From contig NZ_FYAU01000036.1 in assembly GCF_900185725.1 (NCBI RefSeq), forward strand, positions 558,001 through 622,000: a stretch of 64,000 nucleotides of DNA, in the 5' to 3' direction. Source of the stretch: Stappia sp. TSB10P1A (GTDB lineage: Bacteria; Pseudomonadota; Alphaproteobacteria; Rhizobiales; Stappiaceae). Each line of letters starts with the position of its first letter. The stretch's first letter is position 1. Shown in pieces: positions 17,284 to 25,903 of this stretch. Under the pieces are notes generated by a model, which was not told where the DNA came from, did no database searches, and saw nothing but the letters and a program-made list of their open reading frames with translations. The translations under genes and the position numbers were made by a program.

Positions 17284-17685
17284 ATGACCTCCAGTGAAAC
17301 GGCGGACTTTTCCGCCATTCTCGATCTTTGCGGGCGCTATCACGAGGCCCTGCACCGAAGCGACGCCGTACTGCTCGGCAGCCTGTTCCACGACCGCGCG
17401 CTTTACGCGGCGACGACCGACGGCGACATCCGCTTCTGGTCGATGGACCATTATCTGCCGATCGTCGCTGCCCGCCCCTCCCCCGCCTCGCGCGGCGAAC
17501 CGGCGGACGGCGAAGTTGTCGCCATCACCTTCGCCGGCCCCAACGCAGCCCTGGCGCAGGTCCGCAGCTCCATCGGCGAACGGTTCTTCACAGACTTCCT
17601 GTCGCTCGTGAAGATCGACGGACGCTGGCTGATCGCCGCCAAGGTTTTCGACTACACCACCCGGCCACGCGACGCGGCCGCCTGA
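17284..17685 (+). CDS. NTF2-like / lumazine-binding-like family protein
   Basis: A 133-residue single-domain protein with the cone-shaped NTF2-like fold: an N-terminal helix pair (ILDLCGRYHEALHRSDAVLLGSLF) and then beta strands, ending with FTDFLSLVKIDGRWLIAAKVFDY, the pattern of the putative lumazine-binding / SnoaL-like families. Proteins of this group bind small hydrophobic molecules and some are isomerases or hydrolases; catalytic residues cannot be assigned here. It starts 76 bases after the GST gene and is followed after 23 bases by a tautomerase, so the three probably share a transcript and a role. Confidence 0.7.
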   Translation: MTSSETADFSAILDLCGRYHEALHRSDAVLLGSLFHDRALYAATTDGDIRFWSMDHYLPIVAARPSPASRGEPADGEVVAITFAGPNAALAQVRSSIGERFFTDFLSLVKIDGRWLIAAKVFDYTTRPRDAAA

Positions 17686-17708
17686 CACGAACAAGGACAA
17701 GGACACCC

Positions 17709-17927
17709 ATGCCGTATGTGAACATCAAGGTGACACGCGAAGGCGTCACGCGTGAGCAGAAGGCCCGGCTGATCGCCGGCGTCACCGATCTCCTGGTCGA
17801 GGTGCTGAACAAGGACCCGGAGACGACGTTTGTCGTGATCGATGAAGTCGAACTGGAAAACTGGGGCATTGCCGGTGTGCAGACCGATGTCTTTCGCGCC
17901 CGGAAGAAGGCTGCCGCACAGGAGTGA
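17709..17927 (+). CDS. 4-oxalocrotonate tautomerase family protein
   Basis: A 72-residue protein whose Met is followed directly by Pro (MPYVNIKVTREGVT), so that removal of Met leaves the N-terminal Pro that acts as the base in this superfamily. The rest matches the beta-alpha-beta unit: EQKARLIAGVTDLLVEVL and the TFVVIDEVELENWGIAG strand. It is a little longer than the usual 62 residues, with a basic C-terminal tail. Such enzymes tautomerise or dehalogenate small enols and acids. It closes the GST cluster and its stop lies only 13 bases from the convergent acyltransferase gene. Confidence 0.88.
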   Translation: MPYVNIKVTREGVTREQKARLIAGVTDLLVEVLNKDPETTFVVIDEVELENWGIAGVQTDVFRARKKAAAQE

Positions 17928-17940
17928 CAGCGGACGCCTG

Positions 17941-19947
17941 CTAATTCCTGCCAAGCAGTGGAGACAGGGCCTCGACAAGGCCGGGCGAGAGCAGTTCGGC
18001 GCCGCGCACCGTCAGGTGGTTGGAATCGAAATACAGCGGCTCGCCCGCAGCCACGATCCGGCAGGCGGTCCCCGCGCCGCATAGCGCATCCAGCGGGTCG
18101 ATCACACGCCAGCCGTGGCCGGTTGCCGCCTGATCGAGCGCCGCACGGGTAGCTTTCTGGCGTGTCAGCGCGGCCTGGCGTCCCGGCCCCGCCGGCTCGG
18201 CCAGGCCGAAGCGATCCGACACGGCGATTGCCGAGGGCACGTTGATGCCGGGTTCGGGAACCGTGTGAACCAGCATCACCGGAATGCCGGTGTCTGCAAG
18301 CCGCGCAGCGAGAGCCATGGAAGCCTGCGTCAGTTCCATCAGGCGCGCGCGGCGCACCGATGCGGAAGGGGGCGGCGCGAAGCGCAGGTCGACGCCCGTG
18401 CCGCCCTCCGCAATGAGTGTCCAGCGGGCGGCCAGGATCACCGCATCCGGGCGGGCAGCGAGGATCTCGTCCAGCACCTGCTCCGTGAACTGCTGGCAAG
18501 TGCCATCGTGTTCGGAGCCCGAAATGCGGGGATCGACCAGCGGCGGGCAGCCGGCCTTGGCGACGAGAAGCCCGCCAACCCCGAGCTCGGCCAGGGCAGC
18601 GTCGACACCCGGCGCCAGGGCAGCCGCGTGAGAATCGCCCCACAGAACCACCCGGGCAGCACCCTCGCGAGCGCCCAACCGGCAGGGACTCTCCGGCACG
18701 CCTCTCTCCGCAAACGAGAAACCCTCGTCGCGCCAGCGGCTCATGCAGGCGAGCCTGTCGCTTGCCCGCCATTCCTCATTCGCGGCCATCAGACCGGCAA
18801 CCCGTGGCGGGATGCGCAGCGGCAGGCCGTCGGTCGCCTCCACCACGGCGGTGACCGCGAGCGTTGCCAGCGACAGACCGGCGAAAAGACCGAAGGCGCG
18901 CGCGGCCCCCGCGGAGCGCCAGCCGCGCGCCGGCTGCTCGACGAAGCGCCATGTCGCCGCAGAGAGCGCCGCCATCAGCAGCAGGAGCGAGGCGGTGGTT
19001 GCCGGCGAGGCAGGATCGAATCCAAGCGTGCGGGCAAAGGCGATCACCGGCCAGTGCCAGAGATACAAGGAGTAGGAAACGAGGCCGACGGCGATGCTGA
19101 CCCGCCAGCGCAGCACGGACGTGGCGTGGGGTTGCCCATTTGCACCGGAGATGATGACGAGCCCGGCGCCAAGGCACGGCAGCAGTGCCCAGCCCCCAGG
19201 ATAGGCCAGACGATCCGACAGCAGGACGAAGGACGCGGCGATCAGGACAAGCCCCAGCGCTCCGGCGAGTTCGCGCCGGATGGGCGAGAGCGCTCTCCCG
19301 GCGCCCGACAGGGCGAGCAGCGCACCGATCATCAGTTCGAAGGCCCGCGTGTGCGGCATGAAAAACCCGGCGCGCGGTGCAAACGCCGCCATGGCAATGC
19401 TCGCCGCAAGCGACACCGCCCCGAGGACGAGCACGAGCAACAGCGCCTTGCGGGTCGACGCGCCGGCAAGGCGCACCAGCAGCATCAGAAGCAGCGGGAA
19501 GACGACATAGAACTGCTCCTCGACCGCGAGCGACCACAGGTGCAGCAGATGATCCTGTTCCGACGCCTGGTCGAAATAGTCGATCCGCTGGGCGAACCAG
19601 AAATTGGCGGCGAACAGCACGGAGGCCCGCGCCGACATGGAGAACGCCTCGAACTCCATCGGCATCAGCACCAGCGCTGCCACCAGGAAGCTTGCCGCGA
19701 GCACCAGGTAATAGGCGGGCACGATGCGCAGGATGCGCCGCTGGTAGAAGCCCTTCAGCGTGAAGCGTCCGGCTGCAAGCTCCGACCAGACGATGCCGGT
19801 GATGAGGTAACCGGAGATGACGAAGAAGATGTCGACACCGGCAAAGCCGCCCGGCAGCCAGTTCGCATCGAGATGGAACACCACCACGGACAGGACGGCC
19901 ACGGCGCGCAGGCCGTCGATATCCGGTCGGTAGGCAGGAGAGGTCAC
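17941..19947 (-). CDS. OafA-like membrane acyltransferase with SGNH domain
   Basis: A 668-residue protein that probably O-acetylates a surface polysaccharide or lipopolysaccharide. Residues ~1-370 form the acyltransferase-3 domain with about ten helices: YRPDIDGLRAVAVLSVVVFH with the essential His, GVDIFFVISGYLI, and FYQRRILRIVPAYY. Residues ~400-668 are a periplasmic SGNH hydrolase-like domain with WGDSHAAAL (nucleophile Ser) and YFDSNHLT (Asp-x-x-His). The GTG at 19947 starts right at the family N-terminus; an ATG at 20022 would add 25 residues. It is 109 bases beyond the RidA gene on the same strand and might be read with it, but its function is unrelated. It could modify the glycan made at 42530-48752. 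Confidence 0.88.
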   Translation of the reverse strand: MTSPAYRPDIDGLRAVAVLSVVVFHLDANWLPGGFAGVDIFFVISGYLITGIVWSELAAGRFTLKGFYQRRILRIVPAYYLVLAASFLVAALVLMPMEFEAFSMSARASVLFAANFWFAQRIDYFDQASEQDHLLHLWSLAVEEQFYVVFPLLLMLLVRLAGASTRKALLLVLVLGAVSLAASIAMAAFAPRAGFFMPHTRAFELMIGALLALSGAGRALSPIRRELAGALGLVLIAASFVLLSDRLAYPGGWALLPCLGAGLVIISGANGQPHATSVLRWRVSIAVGLVSYSLYLWHWPVIAFARTLGFDPASPATTASLLLLMAALSAATWRFVEQPARGWRSAGAARAFGLFAGLSLATLAVTAVVEATDGLPLRIPPRVAGLMAANEEWRASDRLACMSRWRDEGFSFAERGVPESPCRLGAREGAARVVLWGDSHAAALAPGVDAALAELGVGGLLVAKAGCPPLVDPRISGSEHDGTCQQFTEQVLDEILAARPDAVILAARWTLIAEGGTGVDLRFAPPPSASVRRARLMELTQASMALAARLADTGIPVMLVHTVPEPGINVPSAIAVSDRFGLAEPAGPGRQAALTRQKATRAALDQAATGHGWRVIDPLDALCGAGTACRIVAAGEPLYFDSNHLTVRGAELLSPGLVEALSPLLGRN

Positions 19948-20056
19948 GTGGTCGACAGGCCCTGTTCGGTGGTGCGGCTGTCTATTCCACAAGGCGCCGG
20001 GCTGCACAAGCGGGCTGAGCATGCGCAGCCCGCAGGGCTTGTCGTTGCCCGAGCGG

Positions 20057-20506
20057 TTACACTGGCAGGATCGCAGTTCCCTCAATCTCCACCATCGCCT
20101 CCGGCTCGACCAGCGCCACCACCTGGACGACGGCCATCGCCGGATAGTTGCGTCCCATCACCGAGCGGTAGACGGGCCCGAGCTCCTTCAGGCACTCGCG
20201 ATAGGCGTCGATGTCGGTGACATACCAGGTCAGGCGGGCAATGTGCTCGGGACCGCCGCCGGCAGCAGCGACGACGGCGACAACGTTCTCCAGCGTCTGG
20301 CGGATCTGGCCGAGGAAATCGGACGCGAAGACCCCGTCCGGGGTCCAGCCGATCTGACCACCGGTCAGCACCATCCGTCCCTCCCCGGCCATGCCGTTGG
20401 CATAGCCTTTCGGGATCGGCCAGCCGTCGGGCTGCAGGGCCGCAAGCGGCGAGGGAACGGCGGCACGCGCAGGCATCGCGGTGGCGGTGTCGGCAGTCTT
20501 GCTCAT
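20057..20506 (-). CDS. RidA-family protein, atypical enamine deaminase
   Basis: A 149-residue RidA/YjgF protein, a trimeric family that hydrolyses enamines and imines to release ammonia. The C-terminal core (GQIRQTLENVVAVVAAAGG, EHIARLTWYVTDIDAYRE, MVEIEGTAI) is clear. The classic Arg105 in the PxRS-type motif, which binds the substrate carboxylate, is replaced: the sequence reads YPAMAVVQV. This Arg is missing in non-archetypal Rid groups. As the last gene of the 2-aminobenzoate operon, it could deaminate the enamine product of the monooxygenase/reductase, where the carboxyl is tied up as a CoA ester and Arg105 would have no partner. That role is inference. ATG 20506 has GGAAG; a TTG at 20518 is less likely. 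Confidence 0.85.
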   Translation of the reverse strand: MSKTADTATAMPARAAVPSPLAALQPDGWPIPKGYANGMAGEGRMVLTGGQIGWTPDGVFASDFLGQIRQTLENVVAVVAAAGGGPEHIARLTWYVTDIDAYRECLKELGPVYRSVMGRNYPAMAVVQVVALVEPEAMVEIEGTAILPV

Positions 20507-20542
20507 AGGGTCTTCCAAGTCCCGATCTTCAACGGTTCGCGT

Positions 20543-22195
20543 TTACGACGCGGCGGATCTTGCGGCCGGCGGCTCGCTCTCTCCCGTCGCCAGTTCACGC
20601 AGCGCAAAACGCTGCAGCTTGCCCGTCTCGGTGCGCGGCAGCGCGGAGACGAATTCGATGGCGCGTGGATACTTGTAGGGAGCGAGTTCAGCCTTGATGT
20701 AGTCCTGCAGTTCCTTCACCAGCGCCGCATCCCCCGTGACGCCGGGTTTCAGCACCACATAGGCCTTGACGATGCGGCCACGATCCGGATCCGGGGCACC
20801 GACCACTCCGCACTCCGCCACGGCCGGATGGGCCAGCAGCGTTCCTTCGACCTCCGGACCGGCAATGTTGTAGCCGGACGACACGATCATGTCGTCGGAG
20901 CGCGCCTGATACCAGAAATAGCCGTCAGCGTCGCGGATATAGGTGTCGCCCGTGACGTTCCAGCCGTTGATCACATAGCTGGCCTGGCGGTCGTCGGCGA
21001 GATACCTGCAACCGGTGGGACCGCGCACGGCGAGCCGGCCGGGCGTGCCGTCCGGCACTTCCTCACCGTCGGGGCCGATCACCTTCGCCTCGTAGCCCGG
21101 AACGGGCTTGCCGGTGGCTCCGGGACGCACGTCCTCCTCGCGCGCGGCGATGAAGATATGCAGCATTTCGGTCGCGCCGATGCCATCGAGAATGCGGATG
21201 CCGGTCGCCGCCAGCCATTCGTCCCAGGTCGCCTTGGGCAGGGCCTCACCAGCCGAAACGCATTTGCGCAAGGACGAGAGATCCGCCTCGCCCTTCTTGG
21301 CGAGGATCGCGCGATAGGCGGTCGGCGCGGTGAAGAGCACGGTGGGGCGCATCTGCGGGATCGCCTTCAACAGATCGTCGGGACCGGCCCGCTCCAGCAG
21401 GATGGCGGTCGCACCGACGCGGAAGGGGAACAGCACCAGCCCGCCGAGGCCGAAGGTGAAGGCAAGCGGCGGCGAGCCGATGAACACGTCGCTTTCCTGC
21501 GGCCGCAGGACTTCGCGCGCGTAGCAATCGCAGATCGCCAGCATGTCGCGGTGAAAGTGCATCGTTGCCTTGGGCACGCCGGTTGTGCCGGAGGTGAAGC
21601 CGAGCAGACAGACGTCGTCGGCAGCGGTATCGCAGACCGCGAAGTCCGGCAAAGCGGCCTCCATGCGGCGCTCCAGCGAAGCGTCGTCGCCACTGCCGGC
21701 ATAGAGGATCGTCGCCAGCCGGCCGGTACGGCCGCGCGTCAGTTCCATCTCCTCGGCAAGGCGGTGGTCGCAGACGGCGAGCGAGAGCTCCGACTTGTCG
21801 ACGATGACGGCAAGCTCCTTGGCACGCAGCAGGGGCATGGTGGCAACGACAATGCCGCCGGCTTTCAGAATCGCGAAATAGACCGCCGTCATCATCGGCG
21901 TATTGGGAAAGCGCAGCAGCACCCGGTGGCCCGGCTGCAAGCTGAAATCGGCGACAAGAACATTGGCGATGCGGTTCACCTTTTCGGCGAGCTCCGCATA
22001 GGTCCAGCGCTCGGTCGGGGAAACCAGCGCCAGCTTGTCGCCGCGCCCTTGCGCGACGTTGCGGTCGATCAGTTCGACGGCACAGTTCATGCGCTCGGGA
22101 AAGCCGAGCTTTTCCAGGTTGATGAAGTCGGGCCAGAGCTCACGCGGTGGCAGATTGTCCGCCGCGAAAGTGTCGGTATGGGCTGAGCGGGCCAT
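20543..22195 (-). CDS. abmG: 2-aminobenzoate-CoA ligase (benzoate-CoA ligase family)
   Basis: A 550-residue AMP-forming ligase that would activate anthranilate with CoA and ATP to 2-aminobenzoyl-CoA. The large N-terminal domain has TSGTTGVPKATMHFH (AMP-binding loop), IGSPPLAFTFGLGG, and GIGATEMLHIF (acyl/adenine region); the hinge GRLAVRGPTG-CRYLADDRQ leads to the C-terminal domain with GYNIAGPEVE and the catalytic Lys in PRTETGKLQRF. N-terminal FINLEKLGFPERMNCAVELID is typical of benzoate/aminobenzoate-CoA ligases. The identity rests on the neighbours: aminobenzoyl-CoA monooxygenase/reductase, beta-oxidation-like genes and a MarR regulator. A related aromatic acid ligase (benzoate, 4-hydroxybenzoate) is the alternative. 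Confidence 0.87.
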   Translation of the reverse strand: MARSAHTDTFAADNLPPRELWPDFINLEKLGFPERMNCAVELIDRNVAQGRGDKLALVSPTERWTYAELAEKVNRIANVLVADFSLQPGHRVLLRFPNTPMMTAVYFAILKAGGIVVATMPLLRAKELAVIVDKSELSLAVCDHRLAEEMELTRGRTGRLATILYAGSGDDASLERRMEAALPDFAVCDTAADDVCLLGFTSGTTGVPKATMHFHRDMLAICDCYAREVLRPQESDVFIGSPPLAFTFGLGGLVLFPFRVGATAILLERAGPDDLLKAIPQMRPTVLFTAPTAYRAILAKKGEADLSSLRKCVSAGEALPKATWDEWLAATGIRILDGIGATEMLHIFIAAREEDVRPGATGKPVPGYEAKVIGPDGEEVPDGTPGRLAVRGPTGCRYLADDRQASYVINGWNVTGDTYIRDADGYFWYQARSDDMIVSSGYNIAGPEVEGTLLAHPAVAECGVVGAPDPDRGRIVKAYVVLKPGVTGDAALVKELQDYIKAELAPYKYPRAIEFVSALPRTETGKLQRFALRELATGESEPPAARSAAS

Positions 22196-22249
22196 TCGGC
22201 ACTCCTGTGGAAGGTTGGGGCGGCCGGTTTCCGGCGCGTTCTATGGTCG

Positions 22250-23446
22250 TCATTCGGCCGCCGCGGAGGAGCGGCGGGCGGCATGGTCGGCGATCGCCTG
22301 ACGCGCGATCACGATCTTCTGGATTTCTGTTGCGCCCTCGTAGATGCGCAGCGCGCGGACATCGCGGTAGAGCTCTTCCATCTTGCAGCCGACGCGCACG
22401 CCGTGGCCGCCATGAAGCTGGACCGCACGGTCCACCACTTTCTGGGCATTCTCCGTTGCAACCATCTTGGCGAGCGCCGCTTCTCGCGTGACGCGCGGGG
22501 CACCCATGTCCTTGGTCCAGGCGGCGCGATAGACCAGCAGTGCCGCCGCATCGACATCCGCGACCATGTCGGCCAGCGCGCCTTGCGTCATTTGCAGATC
22601 GGCAAGCGGTGCCCCGAAAAGCTGGCGACTGGTGGTGTGCTCAAGCGTATCGGCAAGGGCCCGGCGCGCGAAGCCGAGCGCCGCCGCCCCGACCGTGGAA
22701 CGGAAGATGTCGAGCGTCGCCATGGCGACCTTGAACCCCTCCCCTGGCCGGCCAAGACGAGCGGAGACGGGCACCCGGACACCGTCGAAGGACAGGGTCG
22801 CCAGCGGATGCGGAGCGACCGTGTCGATGCGCTCCTTGACCGAGAACCCGGCCGTGTCGGCGTCGACCACGAAGGCCGAGAGCCCCCTCGCGCCCGGCGC
22901 CTCGCCGGTGCGGGCGAAAACCACGTAGTGATCGGCAATGCCGCCGTTGGAGATCCAGGTCTTCTCGCCGGAGATGCGGACATGGTCCGGCCCGTCGGCG
23001 TCCGCGACGGTGGCAAGTGCAGCAACGTCGGAGCCGGCGTCCGGCTCTGACAAGGCGAAGGCCGCGATCTTCTCGCCGCGCATGACCGGAGGCAGGTAAC
23101 GATCCTTCAGCTCGTTCGAGCCGGCAAGCGTGATGGAGCCGGTGCCCAGCCCCTGCATGGCGAAGGCGAAGTCGGCGAGACCGTTGTAGCGGGCGAGCGT
23201 TTCGCGGGCGATGCACAGGCTGCGAACGTCCAGCCGCTCATGCAGGCCGCCATGGGACGCCGGAACGGCGGCACGCAGCAGACCGGCCTTGCCGAGCGCG
23301 GCGACCAGCCTGCGACAGGAACCGTCGACGTCATGATGGTCGGCAAGCCGCTCGACCTCGGCGGCGGCGAAGGCCTCCACCCGCGCGGCAAAGGCGCGGT
23401 GTCCGTCGTCGAAGAACGGCCAGTCGAGAAAGCTCAGGTCGGTCAT
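22250..23446 (-). CDS. Acyl-CoA dehydrogenase
   Basis: A 398-residue flavoenzyme that oxidises an acyl-CoA to the 2-enoyl-CoA, passing electrons to ETF. The helical N-terminal domain is followed by the FAD segment [16 protein letters not shown] and TWISNG, and the C-terminal helical domain with [12 protein letters not shown] and [15 protein letters not shown], where Glu370 stands at the usual catalytic base position. Second gene before the ligase, 54 bases from it, and 24 bases after the enoyl-CoA hydratase. In the 2-aminobenzoyl-CoA route a dehydrogenase is expected after ring reduction, for dehydrogenating the alicyclic or ring-opened CoA ester; the exact substrate is not known. Confidence 0.92.
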   Translation of the reverse strand: MTDLSFLDWPFFDDGHRAFAARVEAFAAAEVERLADHHDVDGSCRRLVAALGKAGLLRAAVPASHGGLHERLDVRSLCIARETLARYNGLADFAFAMQGLGTGSITLAGSNELKDRYLPPVMRGEKIAAFALSEPDAGSDVAALATVADADGPDHVRISGEKTWISNGGIADHYVVFARTGEAPGARGLSAFVVDADTAGFSVKERIDTVAPHPLATLSFDGVRVPVSARLGRPGEGFKVAMATLDIFRSTVGAAALGFARRALADTLEHTTSRQLFGAPLADLQMTQGALADMVADVDAAALLVYRAAWTKDMGAPRVTREAALAKMVATENAQKVVDRAVQLHGGHGVRVGCKMEELYRDVRALRIYEGATEIQKIVIARQAIADHAARRSSAAAE

Positions 23447-23470
23447 CGCATCCTCCTCGACGACAGCGCG

Positions 23471-24340
23471 TCAATTGCCCTCGAAGACGGGCTTCTGCTT
23501 CGCCGCAAAGGCCTCGAAGGCCCGGCGGTAATCTTCGGTCTTCATGCAGACCGCCTGCGCCAGCGCCTCGGCTTCGATGGCCTGGTCGACCGACATGTCC
23601 CACTCCATGTGGAGCATGCGCTTGGTCATGGCATTGGCGAAGGTCGGACCGGCGGAGAGGCTGTCGGCCAGCGTCTTCGCTTCTTTGAGAACCGCCTCGG
23701 GCGACGCCAGACGGTTGAAGAAGCCCCAGCGCTCGGCCTCCTCGCCGCTCATGACGCGGCCGGTATAAAGAAGTTCCGAGGCACGCCCCTGTCCAATGAT
23801 CCTCGGCAGGATGGCGCAGGCGCCCATGTCGCAGCCGGCAAGACCGACGCGGTTGAACAGGAAGGCGACCTTGGCGCCGGCCGTTCCCACGCGCAGGTCC
23901 GACGCCATGGCGACGATTGCCCCCGCACCGACGCAGATGCCGTCGATGGCGGCGACGATCGGCTGCGGGCAGGCGCGCATCGCCTTGACCAGTTCTCCGG
24001 TCATCCGGGTGAACTGGAGCAGGCCCGGCATGTCGCGCGACAACAATGGCTCGATGATCTCGAAGACGTCGCCGCCGGAGCAGAAATTGCCGCCAGCGCC
24101 GGTGACGACCACCGTCTTCACCTCTTCGTCGAACTGCAGGGCGCGGAACAGGTCGCGCAATTCGGCGTAGGAATGGAAGGTCAGCGGGTTCTTGCGCTCC
24201 GGCCGGTTCAGCGTGATCACCGCCGTCTTGCCGTCCACCTCGAGACGGAAATGGGTCGGCCGATAGTCCCGCACGGGCAGCGCGATCGGATAGGTCTCCT
24301 GTGCGCCGACGATCGGGGCGGAAACGGTGGCATCAGCCAT
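23471..24340 (-). CDS. Enoyl-CoA hydratase family protein
   Basis: A 289-residue crotonase-fold protein. The oxyanion-hole and CoA-binding regions are visible: [34 protein letters not shown], and [23 protein letters not shown]. The usual catalytic Glu pair of true hydratases is not clearly present (the second position reads [15 protein letters not shown]), so it may be a hydratase, an isomerase or a ring-opening hydrolase. The ATG at 24340 overlaps the MarR gene stop by 8 bases and has an AAGGAG site inside that gene. It belongs to the aminobenzoate operon and would act on the CoA-bound alicyclic intermediates formed after the monooxygenase/reductase step. Confidence 0.88.
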   Translation of the reverse strand: MADATVSAPIVGAQETYPIALPVRDYRPTHFRLEVDGKTAVITLNRPERKNPLTFHSYAELRDLFRALQFDEEVKTVVVTGAGGNFCSGGDVFEIIEPLLSRDMPGLLQFTRMTGELVKAMRACPQPIVAAIDGICVGAGAIVAMASDLRVGTAGAKVAFLFNRVGLAGCDMGACAILPRIIGQGRASELLYTGRVMSGEEAERWGFFNRLASPEAVLKEAKTLADSLSAGPTFANAMTKRMLHMEWDMSVDQAIEAEALAQAVCMKTEDYRRAFEAFAAKQKPVFEGN

Positions 24341-24908
24341 TGGACGGCTCCTTGTGGATAGATGGCGCGTTGCGAGCGGCCTCCGAGGCCGCTCGCGCCG
24401 AAGCCTTGGCCCGTGCAAGCAGCGCCATGAGCTGCTCGATGTCGGCGTCCGAAAGCCCGGCGAAGAGATCGCCGACCCAGTCGCCATGGGCATGTGCCAT
24501 GGCCTCGAAACCGGCCCGTCCCTCGGGTGTCAGGGTGACCAGGGCGGAGCGCCGGTCGCCGGGAGCCGGGCGCCGCTCGACGAGCCCGTCCTGGACCAGG
24601 CGCTCGACAAGGCCGGTGACATTGCCGGCCGAGACCATCATGCGCCGCGAAAGATCGCCGAGGGTCAGTCCTTCCGGCGCCTTTTCCAATTGCGCCATCA
24701 GATCGAAGCGCGGCAGGGTGACATCGAACGCGCCGCGCAACCGGGAGCGGATCTCGCTCTCGATCAGGTTTGTCAGGGTCAGAAGCCGCAGCCAGAGGCG
24801 CAGCTCCGCGCGGTGGTCGTCGCCATGCAGGCGAGTCTCCGCATCAAGCAGGACGGCAGGAGCCTCCCCCTCGCTGTCGCCAATGTCCTTGCTAGCGCCC
24901 TCGTCCAT
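24333..24908 (-). CDS. MarR-family regulator of the aminobenzoate genes
   Basis: A 191-residue winged-helix regulator. The DNA-binding part (~residues 60-130) has [22 protein letters not shown], the recognition helix [18 protein letters not shown] and the wing [17 protein letters not shown]-terminal and C-terminal helices, slightly longer than usual, would form the dimer. MarR proteins in aromatic-CoA pathways (for example BadR, CouR) bind palindromes and let go when an aryl-CoA or aromatic ligand is present. Two nearly identical palindromes in this window, at 25755-25772 and 30485-30512, lie over candidate promoters of the enzyme genes and of the importer and are the likely targets; 2-aminobenzoyl-CoA or 2-aminobenzoate is the likely inducer. 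Co-transcribed with the operon it controls, giving autoregulation. Confidence 0.9.
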   Translation of the reverse strand: MDEGASKDIGDSEGEAPAVLLDAETRLHGDDHRAELRLWLRLLTLTNLIESEIRSRLRGAFDVTLPRFDLMAQLEKAPEGLTLGDLSRRMMVSAGNVTGLVERLVQDGLVERRPAPGDRRSALVTLTPEGRAGFEAMAHAHGDWVGDLFAGLSDADIEQLMALLARAKASARAASEAARNAPSIHKEPSNG

Positions 24909-24918
24909 CCCTCTTCCC

Positions 24919-25692
24919 TCACATCACCTCGCCGCCGGCGACCGCGATCGCCTGGCCGGTCACGGAACGAGCCGCATCGCCCGCCAGCCAGGCAACCGCG
25001 TCGGCCACCTCGTTCGGATCGATCAGCCGTTTCTGCGGATTGTCGCGCACCATGTCGGCGATAATGTCCACCTCCTCGCGGCCAGTCTTCTCACGGATCC
25101 GCGCAACGCTCTCGCGCACCAGATCGGTGTCGGCAAAACCCGGACAGACCGCGTTGACGGTCACCCCGGTTTCCGCCGTTTCCAGCGCCAGCGACCGCGT
25201 CAGACCGATCACCGCATGCTTGGCGGCCACATAGGCCGAGACGTAGCGATAGCCCTTGAGCCCCGCCGTCGAGGCGACATTGACGATGCGCCCGTCGCCG
25301 ACCGCGATCATGCCGGGCAGCACGGCGTGGCAGGCGTTCACAATGCTCATCAGATTGACCGAGAACATCCGCTCGAAACGCTCGGGCGGCGTCTTCAGGA
25401 AGGGAGAGCTTTCAGCCTGGCCGGCATTGTTGACGAGGATCGCAACGCTGCCGTGCATCTCCTCGCACGCGCGCAGCGCCGCGATCAGCGCGTCCCGGTC
25501 GGTGACGTCGGCGACAGCAAAACCGGCCGCTCCGATCTCGCGCGCCGTCTGCTCCGCCCGCACGGCATTTCGCCCGAGGATGGTGACGGTTGCGCCGTCG
25601 GCGATCAGCCGGCGGGCGATCGCAAGCCCGATCCCGCGCGTTCCCCCGGTCACCAGGGCGTGACGGCCGTGCAATGGAGCCTCTTTCGCCAT
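24919..25692 (-). CDS. Short-chain dehydrogenase (3-hydroxyacyl-CoA dehydrogenase-like)
   Basis: A 257-residue classical SDR that would oxidise a hydroxyl to a ketone (or the reverse) with NAD(P). TGGTRGIGLAIARRL is the cofactor-binding Gly motif, LVNNAGQAE the central element, and Ser-Tyr-Lys is complete: VNVASTAG, then YVAAKHA. The C-terminal GGEVM replaces the more usual GG-x-x. First gene of the minus-strand aminobenzoate operon, with the AT-rich operator 63 bases upstream. It would take the place of a 3-hydroxyacyl-CoA dehydrogenase in the beta-oxidation-like steps. The ATG at 25692 follows GGGGAGAGG closely and gives the usual N-terminus. Confidence 0.9.
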   Translation of the reverse strand: MAKEAPLHGRHALVTGGTRGIGLAIARRLIADGATVTILGRNAVRAEQTAREIGAAGFAVADVTDRDALIAALRACEEMHGSVAILVNNAGQAESSPFLKTPPERFERMFSVNLMSIVNACHAVLPGMIAVGDGRIVNVASTAGLKGYRYVSAYVAAKHAVIGLTRSLALETAETGVTVNAVCPGFADTDLVRESVARIREKTGREEVDIIADMVRDNPQKRLIDPNEVADAVAWLAGDAARSVTGQAIAVAGGEVM

Positions 25693-25741
25693 GCCTCTCC
25701 CCGAACCTTTCTCCGGTCGGCGCCGCGCCACCAGAACGGCG

Positions 25742-25771
25742 TTGCGTCGCGAATTATTTTAAGCTTAAAAT
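25742..25771 (+). promoter_or_regulatory. Candidate promoter of the monooxygenase/reductase gene
   Basis: TTGCGT (25742-25747), 18-base spacer, TAAAAT (25766-25771). The -10 box and most of the spacer lie inside the palindromic operator. The importer promoter at 30477-30506 has the same geometry (-35, 18 bases, TAAAAT inside the palindrome). Confidence 0.45.
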
Positions 25772-25772
25772 A
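25755..25772. promoter_or_regulatory. AT-rich palindromic operator, copy 1 (probable MarR site)
   Basis: TATTTTAAG-CTTAAAATA is a perfect 18-bp palindrome in a GC-rich genome, lying in the divergent region between the SDR-led operon (start 25692) and the monooxygenase/reductase gene (start 25904). It differs by a single base from the core of the palindrome upstream of the importer. A shared operator for the MarR protein of the same cluster is the simplest reading. Confidence 0.75.
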
Positions 25773-25903
25773 TCTGCGAGGGGGACGCAAGCGCATCGAT
25801 GCGGCGACCCGAGATCGGCGGCACGCCGGCCTGTCGGGAGGCCTGCGAGGCTTGGCCGGCGGCGATGTCCCGCAAACCGAACACGACAGGGAAGGATCTG
25901 GTC

